From positions 216,001 through 280,000 of the forward strand of contig JACKEA010000010.1 of assembly GCA_020633235.1 (NCBI GenBank): a DNA stretch of 64,000 nucleotides, read 5' to 3'. This DNA is from Polyangiaceae bacterium. Lineage in GTDB: Bacteria; Myxococcota_A; Polyangia; Polyangiales; Polyangiaceae. Numbering within the stretch: position 1 is the stretch's first letter; each line of letters opens with the position of its first letter. Positions 25,924-33,873 of the stretch are shown in pieces. The translations under genes were made by a program, and so were the position numbers. Below the pieces are notes generated by a model. The model searched no databases. It worked only from the letters and a program-made list of their open reading frames with translations, and had not been told where the DNA came from.

Positions 25924-25997
25924 TCCGGCGTCGTCTAAAGGCAGGACAAGGGACTTTGAATCCCTGAATCATGGTTCGAATCCATGCGCCGGAACCA
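25924..25997 (+). tRNA. tRNA-Gln (anticodon UUG)
   Basis: A complete 74-base cloverleaf including encoded CCA. The acceptor stem is TCCGGCG with CGCCGGA, then A and CCA. The D arm is GTCTAAAGGCAGGAC. The anticodon stem AGGGA/TCCCT holds the loop CTTTGAA with anticodon TTG, reading CAA/CAG. The T arm is CATGG-TTCGAAT-CCATG. It stands alone between the heme operon and the cytochrome gene, followed 3 bases later by a perfect hairpin. Confidence 0.97.
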
Positions 25998-26000
25998 CTC

Positions 26001-26025
26001 GGAGATTCGCCAAGGGCGAATCTCC
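26001..26025 (+). terminator. Perfect 11-bp hairpin behind tRNA-Gln
   Basis: GGAGATTCGCC and GGCGAATCTCC flank a 3-base loop (AAG) immediately after the tRNA. There is no T run, so it may be a processing or 3' boundary structure rather than a classical terminator. Confidence 0.5.
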
Positions 26026-26092
26026 TCGCAGAGCAGGTTCGAGTCCGAGTTTGACGGTGGAGCTTGCGCTGGGCGCGGTGGCTGAGCGGGAC

Positions 26093-26113
26093 GGTACCGC
26101 GGCGGACCAACAA
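26093..26113 (-). repeat. Intergenic repeat copy 5
   Basis: Minus-strand copy matching the consensus with one change (GGTACC for GGTTCC). It lies between the tRNA and the cytochrome gene. Confidence 0.7.
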
Positions 26114-26220
26114 ATGATTTGGGGAATCGCGTTGGGATAACGGTGACTTGGGGCTTGGCTCGGGGGAGGTGGTGGACACGTTCTTTGGAATCCAGGGTTC
26201 GGTTTGCTAACGGTCGAACC

Positions 26221-27462
26221 ATGGGAAGGCTCTTCGAGGGGAGTGGTGCGCTCTGCACCCTGGTATTGGCAACCTTGCTCGGTGGATGCGCCGGGGAAGT
26301 AATGGACGACGGCGAGATTCGCGCGGAAAGCGCTGAGATCTCGGCGGACTGCGATCCCGCTGCGTTGCCGCCGGGATTGAAAGTGCTGTGCGAGCTGAAG
26401 CGGCGGGCGGAAGGCCGGCGCTTGTTCGACCAGGAGACGTTCGGCGGCAATGGTCGCACCTGTCTGACCTGTCACTCGGTGCAGACGGGCACGGTGTCGC
26501 CGGAGGACGCGCAAGCGCGGCTTGCGGCGGACCCAAACGATCCGCTGTTCGTCCACGATGGCCTGGACTCGGACGGCGTGGGCACCACGCGTATCACCAC
26601 GGACGCGACGGTGGGCATCACGCTGCCGCTGCCCTGGTACGTGAAGCTCAAGAACGACCCGAGCGCCACGCACATCACGGTGTTTCGCGGCATCCCCACC
26701 ACGCAGAACACGCCGGCTCTCGACCCGGTGCTGATGACGGACCTGCGCAACACGACGCTGGAAGAGCAGGCGCTCGGCGCCATCCACGGCCATGCGCAGA
26801 ACACGGTGGAGCCCACCGAGAACGAGCTGGAGCTGATCGCGGAGTTCGAGAGAGAGGGCCGTCGCTTCTTTTCTTCGCCGAAGCTCGCGCGCTACGCCCG
26901 CGGCGGGCCGCCGCCCAAGCTGCCCAAGGGTCACACCGCGTCACAGAAACGCGGGCGTGAGTTCTTCGAGGACGCGCCCTTCAATCCGCCCAGCAAGAAG
27001 GGCGTGTGCGCGCTGTGTCACAGCGGGCCGATGCTCAACTTGACCAACGAGTTCGGCGCCCAGGTGTTCCCCGCGCCGGTGGGCACGCGCTTTCATCCCA
27101 TCGACGTGGATGGCGTCAACGCCAACAACTATCCGCTCTATGATTTGTTGATCGACGACGGCATGGGCAACGTGGTCGAGGCGCAGACGCCGGATCCGGG
27201 CGCGCTGCTCACCCCGGCGGTGCTGCCGCCGTTCACGGTGCTGCATCCGTCCACCTTCGTGGGCGCCTTCAAGACACCGCAGCTGTGGGGCGTGGCGGAC
27301 ACGGCGCCGTACTTCCACGACAACTCCGCCAAGACGCTGGAAGACGCCATTCGGCACTACCAGTTCTTCTTCGACAACGACCCGTTCCTGGCTGGTTCCG
27401 GCATCGTGTTCACGGATCAGGACGTGGACGACATCGCCGCGTTCATGCGGCTCTTGCGGTAG
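26221..27462 (+). CDS. Di-heme cytochrome c lipoprotein (cytochrome c peroxidase/MauG-like)
   Basis: A 413-residue exported protein with a lipobox (LLGGC, C23). Two c-heme sites are seen: CLTCH at 81-85 and CALCH at 263-267. The spacing, the C-terminal FKTPQLWGVADTAPYFHDNSAKTLEDAIRHY and the helical ends match the bacterial CcpA/MauG di-heme peroxidase superfamily. Such proteins reduce peroxide or oxidise a partner protein. The third-ligand Met/Tyr that would separate CcpA from MauG cannot be fixed here. ATG 26221 gives the lipoprotein signal. The hemes would be attached by a Ccm system, of which the CcmE-like gene 3 kb upstream is one part. Confidence 0.9.
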   Translation: MGRLFEGSGALCTLVLATLLGGCAGEVMDDGEIRAESAEISADCDPAALPPGLKVLCELKRRAEGRRLFDQETFGGNGRTCLTCHSVQTGTVSPEDAQARLAADPNDPLFVHDGLDSDGVGTTRITTDATVGITLPLPWYVKLKNDPSATHITVFRGIPTTQNTPALDPVLMTDLRNTTLEEQALGAIHGHAQNTVEPTENELELIAEFEREGRRFFSSPKLARYARGGPPPKLPKGHTASQKRGREFFEDAPFNPPSKKGVCALCHSGPMLNLTNEFGAQVFPAPVGTRFHPIDVDGVNANNYPLYDLLIDDGMGNVVEAQTPDPGALLTPAVLPPFTVLHPSTFVGAFKTPQLWGVADTAPYFHDNSAKTLEDAIRHYQFFFDNDPFLAGSGIVFTDQDVDDIAAFMRLLR

Positions 27463-27495
27463 CGAGACGGCTCGGCATCGAGTGATACTGGGGCG

Positions 27496-29304
27496 ATGTC
27501 GAGCCTCACGCGCACCCTCGTGATCCTGCTGGGCGTGGCGGCGACGGCGTGCTCGCGCTGCTCACCCCCGCAGGAGTTCGAGTTCTACGTCGAAGGCGTG
27601 CCCCACACGGTGGACGACGCCGAGGACATGGACGACCCGCCGGACGTGGAGGTCACGGTGAAGAAGGGCCAAAAGGCCCACTCCGGCAACGTGGCTTGCG
27701 GGCACTCTGCGGTGTGCATCATCGTGTTGCCGTTCGTGGTGGGGGAAGCGATCTTTCCCGAGCACTACCGGGTGGTGACCGTGAAGAAGAGCGGCGCCGT
27801 GTGGTACTCGGGGCTGTATCGCGGCAACGGTGAGTTCATGCACGGTGTGATCACCGAGAAGGGCCAGGCCCGGCGCATCGACTTGGTGAACGCCAGCTAC
27901 ATCGGGCGCAAGGTGGTGGTGGAAACCGCTCACGGTCCGCTGGGACCGGACGGCAAGCCTGGCAAGCTGGAGGACAGCTCGGTGCAGAAGCAGGTGGACC
28001 TCCTGTCCGAGTACGAGAAGGTGCTGGCCCTCGGCTGGCCGGCGGACAAGCGCGGGCGGGCGCTGGCAGAGGCGCTCCGGATCCTCCACCACGACGCAGT
28101 GCCGCTCGCCAAGAAGCAGCTCGCCGAGCACCCGGAGTACGCCTTCCGCGCGCCGGTGATCCGTAACGTGTGCAAGGACGAAACGCCGGCGCTGAGCGCA
28201 AAGGCGGATCGCGACGCAGTGATCGATGCCGTGCTGGCGTCGAAACCGGATGCCGCCACCGCGCTGGCGGCGGCAGAGTGCTACCGCCAGGACCTGGGCG
28301 ACCCGCGGGCAGCGAAGCTCTTGCGCATCGTGCTCACTGAGCTGTGTGCGGAGCCCAAGGAGGGGACGTTCAACAGCTTCCAGGCCTTTGCGCTGGGCGA
28401 CGTGGACGCGAAGACCCTTCCGCCGCCGGGCAAGGATGCTCGGGCGGACTCCGTGCGCAAGGTGGTGGCTCCGATGCTGGCCGAGTGCGGAGATCGCGGA
28501 GTGCAGGCGTTGCTCCAGCGAGTGCTCGGGCTGGGGGATGCCGACGCCGTCAGGGTGGCGCTGGCGGAGACCCCGCCGTGGGGGCAACGCATCGCAGCCT
28601 TTACCCTGGATCCCAAGGACGCAGACGACCACGCGACGTTGGTGTGGGCCTTGGGGCAAAAGAGCGTGAGCTTCGCGACGATCGTGAAGCGACTGGATCT
28701 CTCCGACGTGACGCCGGATGACGCGGAAACGACGGCTCTCGTCGACCGTTACCGCGAGAGCAAGGGCGAAGTGGGCGAGCGCATTCCCGCCCTGCGCCGC
28801 GTGGGCAAAGCGAAAGATCCGAAGAGTGCACGCGCGCGGGTGAGCCGCTACCTCGCGACGGAAAAGGACGCGAGCGAGCGCATTGCGCTCCGCGCGTTGC
28901 TCGTATCCCTGCAGGGCAAGGAGCACCGCGCGAAGCTGATCCGCGAGAGCGTGGACGAAGTGTGCCGCGCGCCGTCGGTGCCAGCCGCGGCGAGCGGTTC
29001 CGGCGCGCCGTCGGCCGCGACGAGCGGTTCCGGCGCGCCGTTGGCCGCGGCGAGCGGTTCCGGCGCGCCGTCGGCCGCGACGAGCGGTTCCGGCGCGCCG
29101 TCGGGCTCCGCCGCGCCGGAAGTGGCCCAGTGCGAGCTGGATGTGGGCTTCACGCCGCCGGATCTCGCCAAGAAGGTCGGCGAGCTGGCGTTTCATGCAT
29201 TGCGCGACAGTGGGTGCACGTTCAGCGAGGTGCGCGCGGCGTACTCCGCGGCCCGCGCCAAAGAGACGCTGCCGGAGCCGCTGTGTGAAGCAGCGGAGCC
29301 GTGA
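27496..29304 (+). CDS. Large lipoprotein with SGSGAP repeats, unknown function
   Basis: A 602-residue lipoprotein (VAATAC, C19) beginning 33 bases after the cytochrome gene. The N-terminal ~120 residues look like a small beta domain (EFEFYVEGVPHTVDD, VVTVKKSGAVWYSGLY). The middle is helical and repeat-like with HEAT/TPR flavour (ALAAAECYRQDLGDPRAAKLLR). Residues about 499-540 contain four 10-residue units of the SGSGAPSAAT type, encoded by 30-base DNA repeats at 28991-29110. A short Cys-containing C-terminal domain follows. No family was recognised. It is probably cotranscribed with the cytochrome. Confidence 0.75.
   Translation: MSSLTRTLVILLGVAATACSRCSPPQEFEFYVEGVPHTVDDAEDMDDPPDVEVTVKKGQKAHSGNVACGHSAVCIIVLPFVVGEAIFPEHYRVVTVKKSGAVWYSGLYRGNGEFMHGVITEKGQARRIDLVNASYIGRKVVVETAHGPLGPDGKPGKLEDSSVQKQVDLLSEYEKVLALGWPADKRGRALAEALRILHHDAVPLAKKQLAEHPEYAFRAPVIRNVCKDETPALSAKADRDAVIDAVLASKPDAATALAAAECYRQDLGDPRAAKLLRIVLTELCAEPKEGTFNSFQAFALGDVDAKTLPPPGKDARADSVRKVVAPMLAECGDRGVQALLQRVLGLGDADAVRVALAETPPWGQRIAAFTLDPKDADDHATLVWALGQKSVSFATIVKRLDLSDVTPDDAETTALVDRYRESKGEVGERIPALRRVGKAKDPKSARARVSRYLATEKDASERIALRALLVSLQGKEHRAKLIRESVDEVCRAPSVPAAASGSGAPSAATSGSGAPLAAASGSGAPSAATSGSGAPSGSAAPEVAQCELDVGFTPPDLAKKVGELAFHALRDSGCTFSEVRAAYSAARAKETLPEPLCEAAEP
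28991..29110 (+). repeat. Four 30-bp coding tandem repeats
   Basis: CGAGCGGTTCCGGCGCGCCG recurs at 28991, 29021, 29051 and 29081 within the lipoprotein gene, encoding a flexible Ser/Gly/Ala/Pro linker. The near identity suggests recent expansion. Confidence 0.9.
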
Positions 29305-29322
29305 CCGCGGCGGACCGACATC
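29303..29322 (-). repeat. Intergenic repeat copy 6
   Basis: Minus-strand copy (GTCGGTCCGCCGCGGTC) starting at the stop codon of the lipoprotein gene and filling the 33-base gap to the convergent methyltransferase. Confidence 0.65.
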
Positions 29323-29337
29323 AAGATGAAAACGGAC

Positions 29338-29997
29338 TCAGTGGAGCGTGCCCCATGCGCACAGGTGGCGATCACTGGTGGCGGCGACGCTGAGCGCTGG
29401 TAGCCCGGCGGCGCTCAGCTGCGCTCGCACTTCTTCCACCGTGAAGGCCGCATGGAGGCTGGCGAGGAAGTCGCGCTTGAGCACCTCCGGCTCGTTCGCG
29501 GAATACTGCTCCACGATCGCGCGCGCTGAATCCGGGGTGTCGGGGCGCGCGAGGTCCATCACCAACACGCGGGCACCGGGGGCCGCGAGCTCTCGCACCG
29601 CGGTCCACAGCAGCTGCGGGTCGTGCAGGTGGTGGAGCAAGCTGTTGCTGAGCACGAGGTGGTAGCTGTGCGCCTTCAGCGGTAGCTCGCCGAGGCGCGC
29701 GCAGTGCAGCCGAACGCGAGCGCCGCTCGCCTTGACGGCACCCGCCCCGCAATCGAGCATGGCCCGAGAGCCATCCACGGCGTCGATCTCGAAGCCCGGA
29801 TGGCGCAGCGACAGGCGCAGCGGGATGTCCGCGGGGCCGCAGCCGAGATCCACGACCTTGGCCTGCTCCGGAAGCGGCGCGAGCTTGGTCTCGACGAGCT
29901 CCACGAACGCCTGGTTCGGCTCCGCGAAGTCCGCTTCCGCGTAGGCGCGGGCCTGCTCCGCGTCGTCCATCAGCTCCGGTTCGGGGGTGCGCTCCAT
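29338..29997 (-). CDS. SAM-dependent methyltransferase, class I
   Basis: A 219-residue Rossmann-fold methyltransferase. Motif I is VVDLGCGPADIPL (about 47-59), followed by FEIDAVDGSRAML with its acidic SAM ligand. Motif IV is YHLVLSNSLLHHLHD and motif V is GARVLVMDLARP. It resembles Methyltransf_11/25 small-molecule enzymes; the substrate is unknown. The start is taken at MERTPEPELMDDAEQ (29997); an ATG at 30018 would overlap the upstream stop. It is the last gene of a minus-strand run of lipoprotein genes. Confidence 0.88.
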   Translation of the reverse strand: MERTPEPELMDDAEQARAYAEADFAEPNQAFVELVETKLAPLPEQAKVVDLGCGPADIPLRLSLRHPGFEIDAVDGSRAMLDCGAGAVKASGARVRLHCARLGELPLKAHSYHLVLSNSLLHHLHDPQLLWTAVRELAAPGARVLVMDLARPDTPDSARAIVEQYSANEPEVLKRDFLASLHAAFTVEEVRAQLSAAGLPALSVAATSDRHLCAWGTLH

Positions 29998-30014
29998 GGG
30001 GGCGAGAGTGTGCC

Positions 30015-30434
30015 TCATTTCCGTGGCATGCCGTAGATGCAGGTGAGGGCGCGCACGCACTTGGAGCCGACTTGCTTGCAGCGGTGCTCTCCCGCGCTGC
30101 AGCTTCCGCGTTGCCCTTTCCACAAGCACACTTCGTCGCGCAGGCAGTCTGACGCGCTCAGCTCCTCGCAACGGGTGATGCAGCCGATGGCCGGGCAATT
30201 GCTTGCGAAACAGCGGTCGTCGGTCATGCACGCCGCTGCGCTCTCGCCACGGTAAGAGAGCGCTTCGCACTTCGGATCGGCCTCACACGCCTTGGCGTCG
30301 GTGTGCTTGGCGCACGGGTCGCCGCTCACGGCGGTGCACCAATCGTCTGGGCGTTCTCCGCAGCTGGCCTTGCTCGTGCTTCGACACGAAAGCAATGCCG
30401 CGGCACACACGAGGAGCCCCGCCAGCGCCCGCAT
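30015..30434 (-). CDS. Cys-rich lipoprotein
   Basis: A 139-residue lipoprotein with signal ending ALLSC (C17). Fifteen or so cysteines are evenly spread (CGERPDDWC, CAKHTDAKAC, CLRDEVCLWKGQRGSCSAG), implying a disulfide-braced surface or periplasmic domain like those found in many myxobacterial lipoproteins. Its ATG overlaps the stop of the upstream lipoprotein gene (TGATG), so the two are coupled. Function unknown. Confidence 0.8.
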   Translation of the reverse strand: MRALAGLLVCAAALLSCRSTSKASCGERPDDWCTAVSGDPCAKHTDAKACEADPKCEALSYRGESAAACMTDDRCFASNCPAIGCITRCEELSASDCLRDEVCLWKGQRGSCSAGEHRCKQVGSKCVRALTCIYGMPRK

Positions 30435-31339
30435 CAGTGCTCCACCACGCGGCGCGTGTCCACTTGCCAACCGCCCTTCTCGAGCTCGAAGGTGGCGCTG
30501 GCCGTCACGCCTTCCAGCGCATAGCCGAGCTCCACCTCCGCGCTCGGCGGCTTGCAATCGAGGCGCGTGATCACGATCGCGCTCTTGTCGTCTGGCGGTA
30601 CCAGCTTCACGGCGACGTCGCGCTTCTTCAAGTTGCGTCCGTCACACGGCGAGCCTTTGGCCAGCTTCAGCGGGACCCGTGATTCCAGCTCCAGGTGCAG
30701 ATACGGCTGTAGATCTTCCAAGTCGAGCACGCGCTGGCACAGCGAGGTCCACATTTCGTCCGTGCACTCCTTCGGCATCTCCGCCGTGGGCACTGCCTCT
30801 GCGGTGCGCAGGCTGCGACGCTCCGGCTCGTAGTAGGTGTTGTCCGTGCACTGCGCTCCGGGCGTGGCGGACTGGCAGCACCTGAGCACGTGGCGCTCTT
30901 CGCTATCGTCCTGGCACACCAGGGTTTCGTACTGCGCGCAGCTCGTGCCCAGAAACTTCGCGCACTCCGGGAAGCGGCCGGCCGCACACCAATGCTCACT
31001 GTTCTGCCAGCCTTTGCACACCGTGATGGGGCGCAAGCGGCCACTGTCGTCACAGACGTTGTACGCCGTCACGTCCTGGGATCCGAATAGCGCGCGGCAG
31101 TTCGCCAGCACGGGGCACGCCATGGCGTAGTCACCGAACAGCTCGCAGCGCCCGCGCGACGCCGAGAACGCCGACGGCGTGTCGTGACTCGGGCTGCTCA
31201 GGGCTCCGCTCAGCAACTTGCCCGCTGCGTTTGCCGCCTGACTTCCACCGGAGGTTCCGCACGCCCACAGGGCCAGGGCCGCCAGCATTGGCGCCAGCCT
31301 CTCAGCCGAGCTTGCCACGCTTGTCTTCTCGAATGGCAT
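30434..31339 (-). CDS. Lipoprotein, unknown function
   Basis: Up to 301 residues. A lipobox (LALWAC) lies at residues 22-27 from the ATG at 31339. An ATG at 31288 would leave too short a signal, and a GTG at 31318 is also possible. The mature part has a Cys-rich N-terminal half (CELFGDYAMACPVLANC, CDDSGRLRPITVCKGW, CAAGRFPECAKFLGTSC). A charged C-terminal beta-type domain (RDVAVKLVPPDDKSAIVITR, TASATFELEKGGW) looks like a SnoaL/NTF2-style extracellular fold, though this is not secure. The start overlaps the upstream gene and the stop overlaps the next Cys-rich lipoprotein, giving a tight operon. Confidence 0.78.
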   Translation of the reverse strand: MPFEKTSVASSAERLAPMLAALALWACGTSGGSQAANAAGKLLSGALSSPSHDTPSAFSASRGRCELFGDYAMACPVLANCRALFGSQDVTAYNVCDDSGRLRPITVCKGWQNSEHWCAAGRFPECAKFLGTSCAQYETLVCQDDSEERHVLRCCQSATPGAQCTDNTYYEPERRSLRTAEAVPTAEMPKECTDEMWTSLCQRVLDLEDLQPYLHLELESRVPLKLAKGSPCDGRNLKKRDVAVKLVPPDDKSAIVITRLDCKPPSAEVELGYALEGVTASATFELEKGGWQVDTRRVVEH

Positions 31340-31850
31340 CGCAGCGCGCTCGGGTCCGCTCGAGGAGCTCGTTGGAATTCTGGGGGTCGACGTTCGTCAC
31401 GGTGACGCCGCCAGGAGCAATCGCGAGCTCGAACACCACCGGTTCCGGGCACTCGTCGTCCCAGATGTACGCGCCCCAACCCTTGCCGCCATGCCGCCCG
31501 GCTTCCCACGCCAGCAAGGTGTACGCGTCGAACCAGCAGTGGAAGCTGTCGTGGCTCTGGAAGTAGGCATCGAGCTCCAGGCTGCCGCCGCGCCTGAGCG
31601 AGTAACCGAGATACTGATCGTCTTGCGCCCCCAAGTACGCGAGCAGCTCGCTGACGGTGCACGGATCCTCCTCCGGCAAGTAGCCGTCGGCGTGCGGTAC
31701 GAGGTCCGTTCCCAGTTGAGCGCTCGGCCACCCTTCCGGGCGAATCAAGCGCGTCGCCTCGAACGCCGCAACGCGATCCGCGTCGAGTTGCAGCGACAGC
31801 ATGCCGAACACGCCAGACCGTTCCAACTGCATCAGCTTGCTCCCCAGCAT
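31302..31850 (-). CDS. Uncharacterised cytoplasmic protein
   Basis: A 182-residue protein without signal peptide or membrane helix, starting MLGSKLMQLERSG. It is rich in aromatic and acidic residues (YFQSHDSFHCWFDAYTLL, GAYIWDDECPEPVVFEL). ATG 31850 is preferred over GTG 31877 because the latter would translate the intergenic repeat that ends 3 bases before this ATG. Function unknown; it is upstream of two lipoproteins in the same operon. Confidence 0.7.
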   Translation of the reverse strand: MLGSKLMQLERSGVFGMLSLQLDADRVAAFEATRLIRPEGWPSAQLGTDLVPHADGYLPEEDPCTVSELLAYLGAQDDQYLGYSLRRGGSLELDAYFQSHDSFHCWFDAYTLLAWEAGRHGGKGWGAYIWDDECPEPVVFELAIAPGGVTVTNVDPQNSNELLERTRARCDAIREDKRGKLG

Positions 31851-31853
31851 GGG

Positions 31854-31875
31854 TTTGTCGGGGCGGCGCGGAACC
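31854..31875 (+). repeat. Intergenic repeat copy 7
   Basis: Variant TTTGTCGGGGCGGCGCGGAA followed by CCACCCGCTCG; it shares its right flank with copy 1. Read on minus it ends 3 bases before the ATG at 31850. Confidence 0.6.
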
Positions 31876-31884
31876 ACCCGCTCG

Positions 31885-32655
31885 CTACTGGCACAGCGGA
31901 CAACCGATGGGGCACGTCTTCTGGTTCGGCGTGGGAGTGAAGCAGATGGGCCCCATGGACGGACCGGGACCCTGGACGTCGCAGCACAGCTGCGCGTCGG
32001 TGCACACGTGCGTGCCGCAACAGAAGCCGGCGCTAGGCGGTTGCCCGAAGCAGGGCGGCTTTCCGCAAACGCCGCCGCTGCAATACTGCGGCGCCACGCC
32101 GCACACGTTGCCGCAGGTGCCGCAGTTGTGCGGATCGTTCATCAGGTTGACGCACTGGTCGTTGCAGCACGTCGTGCCCAAAGGGCACCCCGTGGGGCCG
32201 CAGTTGCCGGTTCCGCCTGCGGTGCCGCCGGATCCGCCGGAGCCCGTGCTGCAGTCCCACACCAGCGCGTCCGTGCAGGTGCACGAGATACTGCTGCCGC
32301 CCCCCGACGCGCTGGCGCAACCCATTCCTGGTTCGCAACACAGCGCGCCGCTCGGGCCGCACCCCGTGCTGGAGCAACCGCCGGCATTGCCGCTGCCGCC
32401 CATGTTGCCCATGCCGCCCATGCTGCCACCGACGTTACCAGTGCCGGCCATGTTGCCCATGCCGGCCATGTTGCCCGTGCCGCCCATGTTGCCGCCGGCG
32501 TTGCCGCTGCCGCCCACGTTGCCCGCGCCGCCCGTGTTGCCGCCGTTGGCCGAGCCACCGCTGCCGCCGTCAAGGTCGACCTTTTCCGTGGAGCCGCCGC
32601 ACGCCGCCAGCATGCCGAGCACCGTGAGCCCCAACGCCACCGTGAGCTTGCGCAT
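31885..32655 (-). CDS. Gly/Asn/Met-rich, Cys-rich lipoprotein
   Basis: A 256-residue lipoprotein (GMLAAC, C19). Residues about 30-95 form a degenerate GGTGNMGG/AGGNMGG linker rich in Gly, Asn and Met. The rest is densely cysteine-patterned (CGPSGALCCEPGMGC, CPLGTTCCNDQCVNL, CGTCGNVCG, CCGTHVCTDAQLCC), reminiscent of small disulfide modules such as those in Sorangium surface lipoproteins. ATG 32655 gives the signal peptide. It is divergent from the radical SAM gene. Function unknown. Confidence 0.82.
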   Translation of the reverse strand: MRKLTVALGLTVLGMLAACGGSTEKVDLDGGSGGSANGGNTGGAGNVGGSGNAGGNMGGTGNMAGMGNMAGTGNVGGSMGGMGNMGGSGNAGGCSSTGCGPSGALCCEPGMGCASASGGGSSISCTCTDALVWDCSTGSGGSGGTAGGTGNCGPTGCPLGTTCCNDQCVNLMNDPHNCGTCGNVCGVAPQYCSGGVCGKPPCFGQPPSAGFCCGTHVCTDAQLCCDVQGPGPSMGPICFTPTPNQKTCPIGCPLCQ

Positions 32656-32712
32656 GCACCAAGCGTACGCCTCGGTTCCACGTCGGACAACTCCGGCGCC
32701 GACGCGCCGGGC

Positions 32713-32731
32713 ATCGCGCCGGACCGACAAG
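32713..32731 (-). repeat. Intergenic repeat copy 8
   Basis: Minus-strand variant (GTCGGTCCGGCGCGAT) between the divergent lipoprotein and radical SAM genes. Confidence 0.55.
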
Positions 32732-32759
32732 AAGCGGCGGGTGTGACGCGGGCTCACAG

Positions 32760-32802
32760 GCGTTGCGCTCGTGGCACTCGAGTCGAGGTGAGAGCGCAAC
32801 GC
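32760..32802. promoter_or_regulatory. Inverted repeat upstream of the radical SAM gene
   Basis: GCGTTGCGCTC (32760-32770) and GAGCGCAACGC (32792-32802) are perfect 11-bp complements around a 21-base loop, 55 bases before the radical SAM start. It could be an operator or a leader/terminator stem; there is no following T run. Confidence 0.5.
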
Positions 32803-32857
32803 TCGGCTTGATTTCTTCGCGCATGGGCCTCGGCACGCACGTTGCAGCCTGCCAAGC

Positions 32858-33871
32858 ATGGACTTGCCGACCGTGGCTCGCGGCATCGGTGCGCGCGCGG
32901 GGCTCACTGCCACGCCCATTTCCTTGGGCTTCGAGATCACGCACCTGTGCAACTTGGAGTGTGCCTACTGCGACCGGCACACGCCGCGACCACGGGAGAT
33001 GACGCGAGAACAGATCCTCTGCGTGCTTTCGGACTTTCACGCGTTGGGCATGCGGCACGTGTCGCTGGACGGCGGCGAACCCCTCGCGCATCGCCACGTG
33101 GACGAGGTGGTGGCGTTCTTGGTGCAGCGCAAGGTGCGCGTGTACATGAACACCAACGGCATACTGGCGCCCAAGAAGCTGCCAACGTTGCGGCTCTTGT
33201 CCAAAGTGAAGATCAGCCTGGACGGACCGCCGGAATGCCACGACGCGATGCGAGGGCAAGGCGCATGGCACAAGGCGATGGCGGGCGCCCGGGCGGCTCG
33301 CAGTGTGGGAACCCAGGTGGAGCTCACCTGCGTGGTGGGTCGACACAATGCCGCGCACATCGAGGAGCTGTTGCAGCTGGTGGAGGAGGCGCGCTTCGTC
33401 GTGGTGTTTCAACCCGCGCGGAGCAGCCTGTTCTTGGGCGGCTCTCGCGACGGCTCGTCCTTCCAGCTGGAGACCGACGAGCTGCGTCGCGTGTTCCGGC
33501 TGCTGGAGGCGAGGAAGCTCGGAGGTAGCCCCGCGATCGGGAATCGCTGGGCGAGCCTCCGGCACTTTCGTTCGTTTCCGGACGACACCAGCGTTCCCTG
33601 CGCGGCGGGCACCATCAACGCGACGCTCGATCCCGAGGGCAATTTGTTCCACTGCGGGCAGGTCGAGCGCAGCGATGGTCGAAACGTGCTCGAGCTCGGA
33701 GTGCGTGAAGCGTTCGAGCAGCTCCCGCGTCAGGGTTGCACGCAGTGCTGGTGTGCCCGCGTCGTGGAAGAGAACTACGCCTGGGGCGGTCGTCTCGATC
33801 GCATGCTGCCGCCGAAGGACGTGAGCGCTCCCGAGCCGCTGCCGCCGCGCCGGCTGAAGGTGGTGGCGTGA
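32858..33871 (+). CDS. Radical SAM enzyme with SPASM-like C-terminus
   Basis: A 337-residue radical SAM protein. The [4Fe-4S] ligands are CNLECAYC (C31, C35, C38), followed by the SAM contact LDGGEP and NTNGI. C-terminal cysteines (PCAAGTINATLDPEGNLFHC and GCTQCWC) resemble the SPASM/twitch auxiliary-cluster region of peptide-modifying or anaerobic sulfatase-maturing enzymes, with phrases like TLDPEGNLFHCGQ typical of that class. The stop lies next to the glycosyltransferase start, so the pair acts together. No short precursor peptide gene is visible on either side. The substrate is unknown. Confidence 0.9.
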   Translation: MDLPTVARGIGARAGLTATPISLGFEITHLCNLECAYCDRHTPRPREMTREQILCVLSDFHALGMRHVSLDGGEPLAHRHVDEVVAFLVQRKVRVYMNTNGILAPKKLPTLRLLSKVKISLDGPPECHDAMRGQGAWHKAMAGARAARSVGTQVELTCVVGRHNAAHIEELLQLVEEARFVVVFQPARSSLFLGGSRDGSSFQLETDELRRVFRLLEARKLGGSPAIGNRWASLRHFRSFPDDTSVPCAAGTINATLDPEGNLFHCGQVERSDGRNVLELGVREAFEQLPRQGCTQCWCARVVEENYAWGGRLDRMLPPKDVSAPEPLPPRRLKVVA

Positions 33872-33873
33872 CC

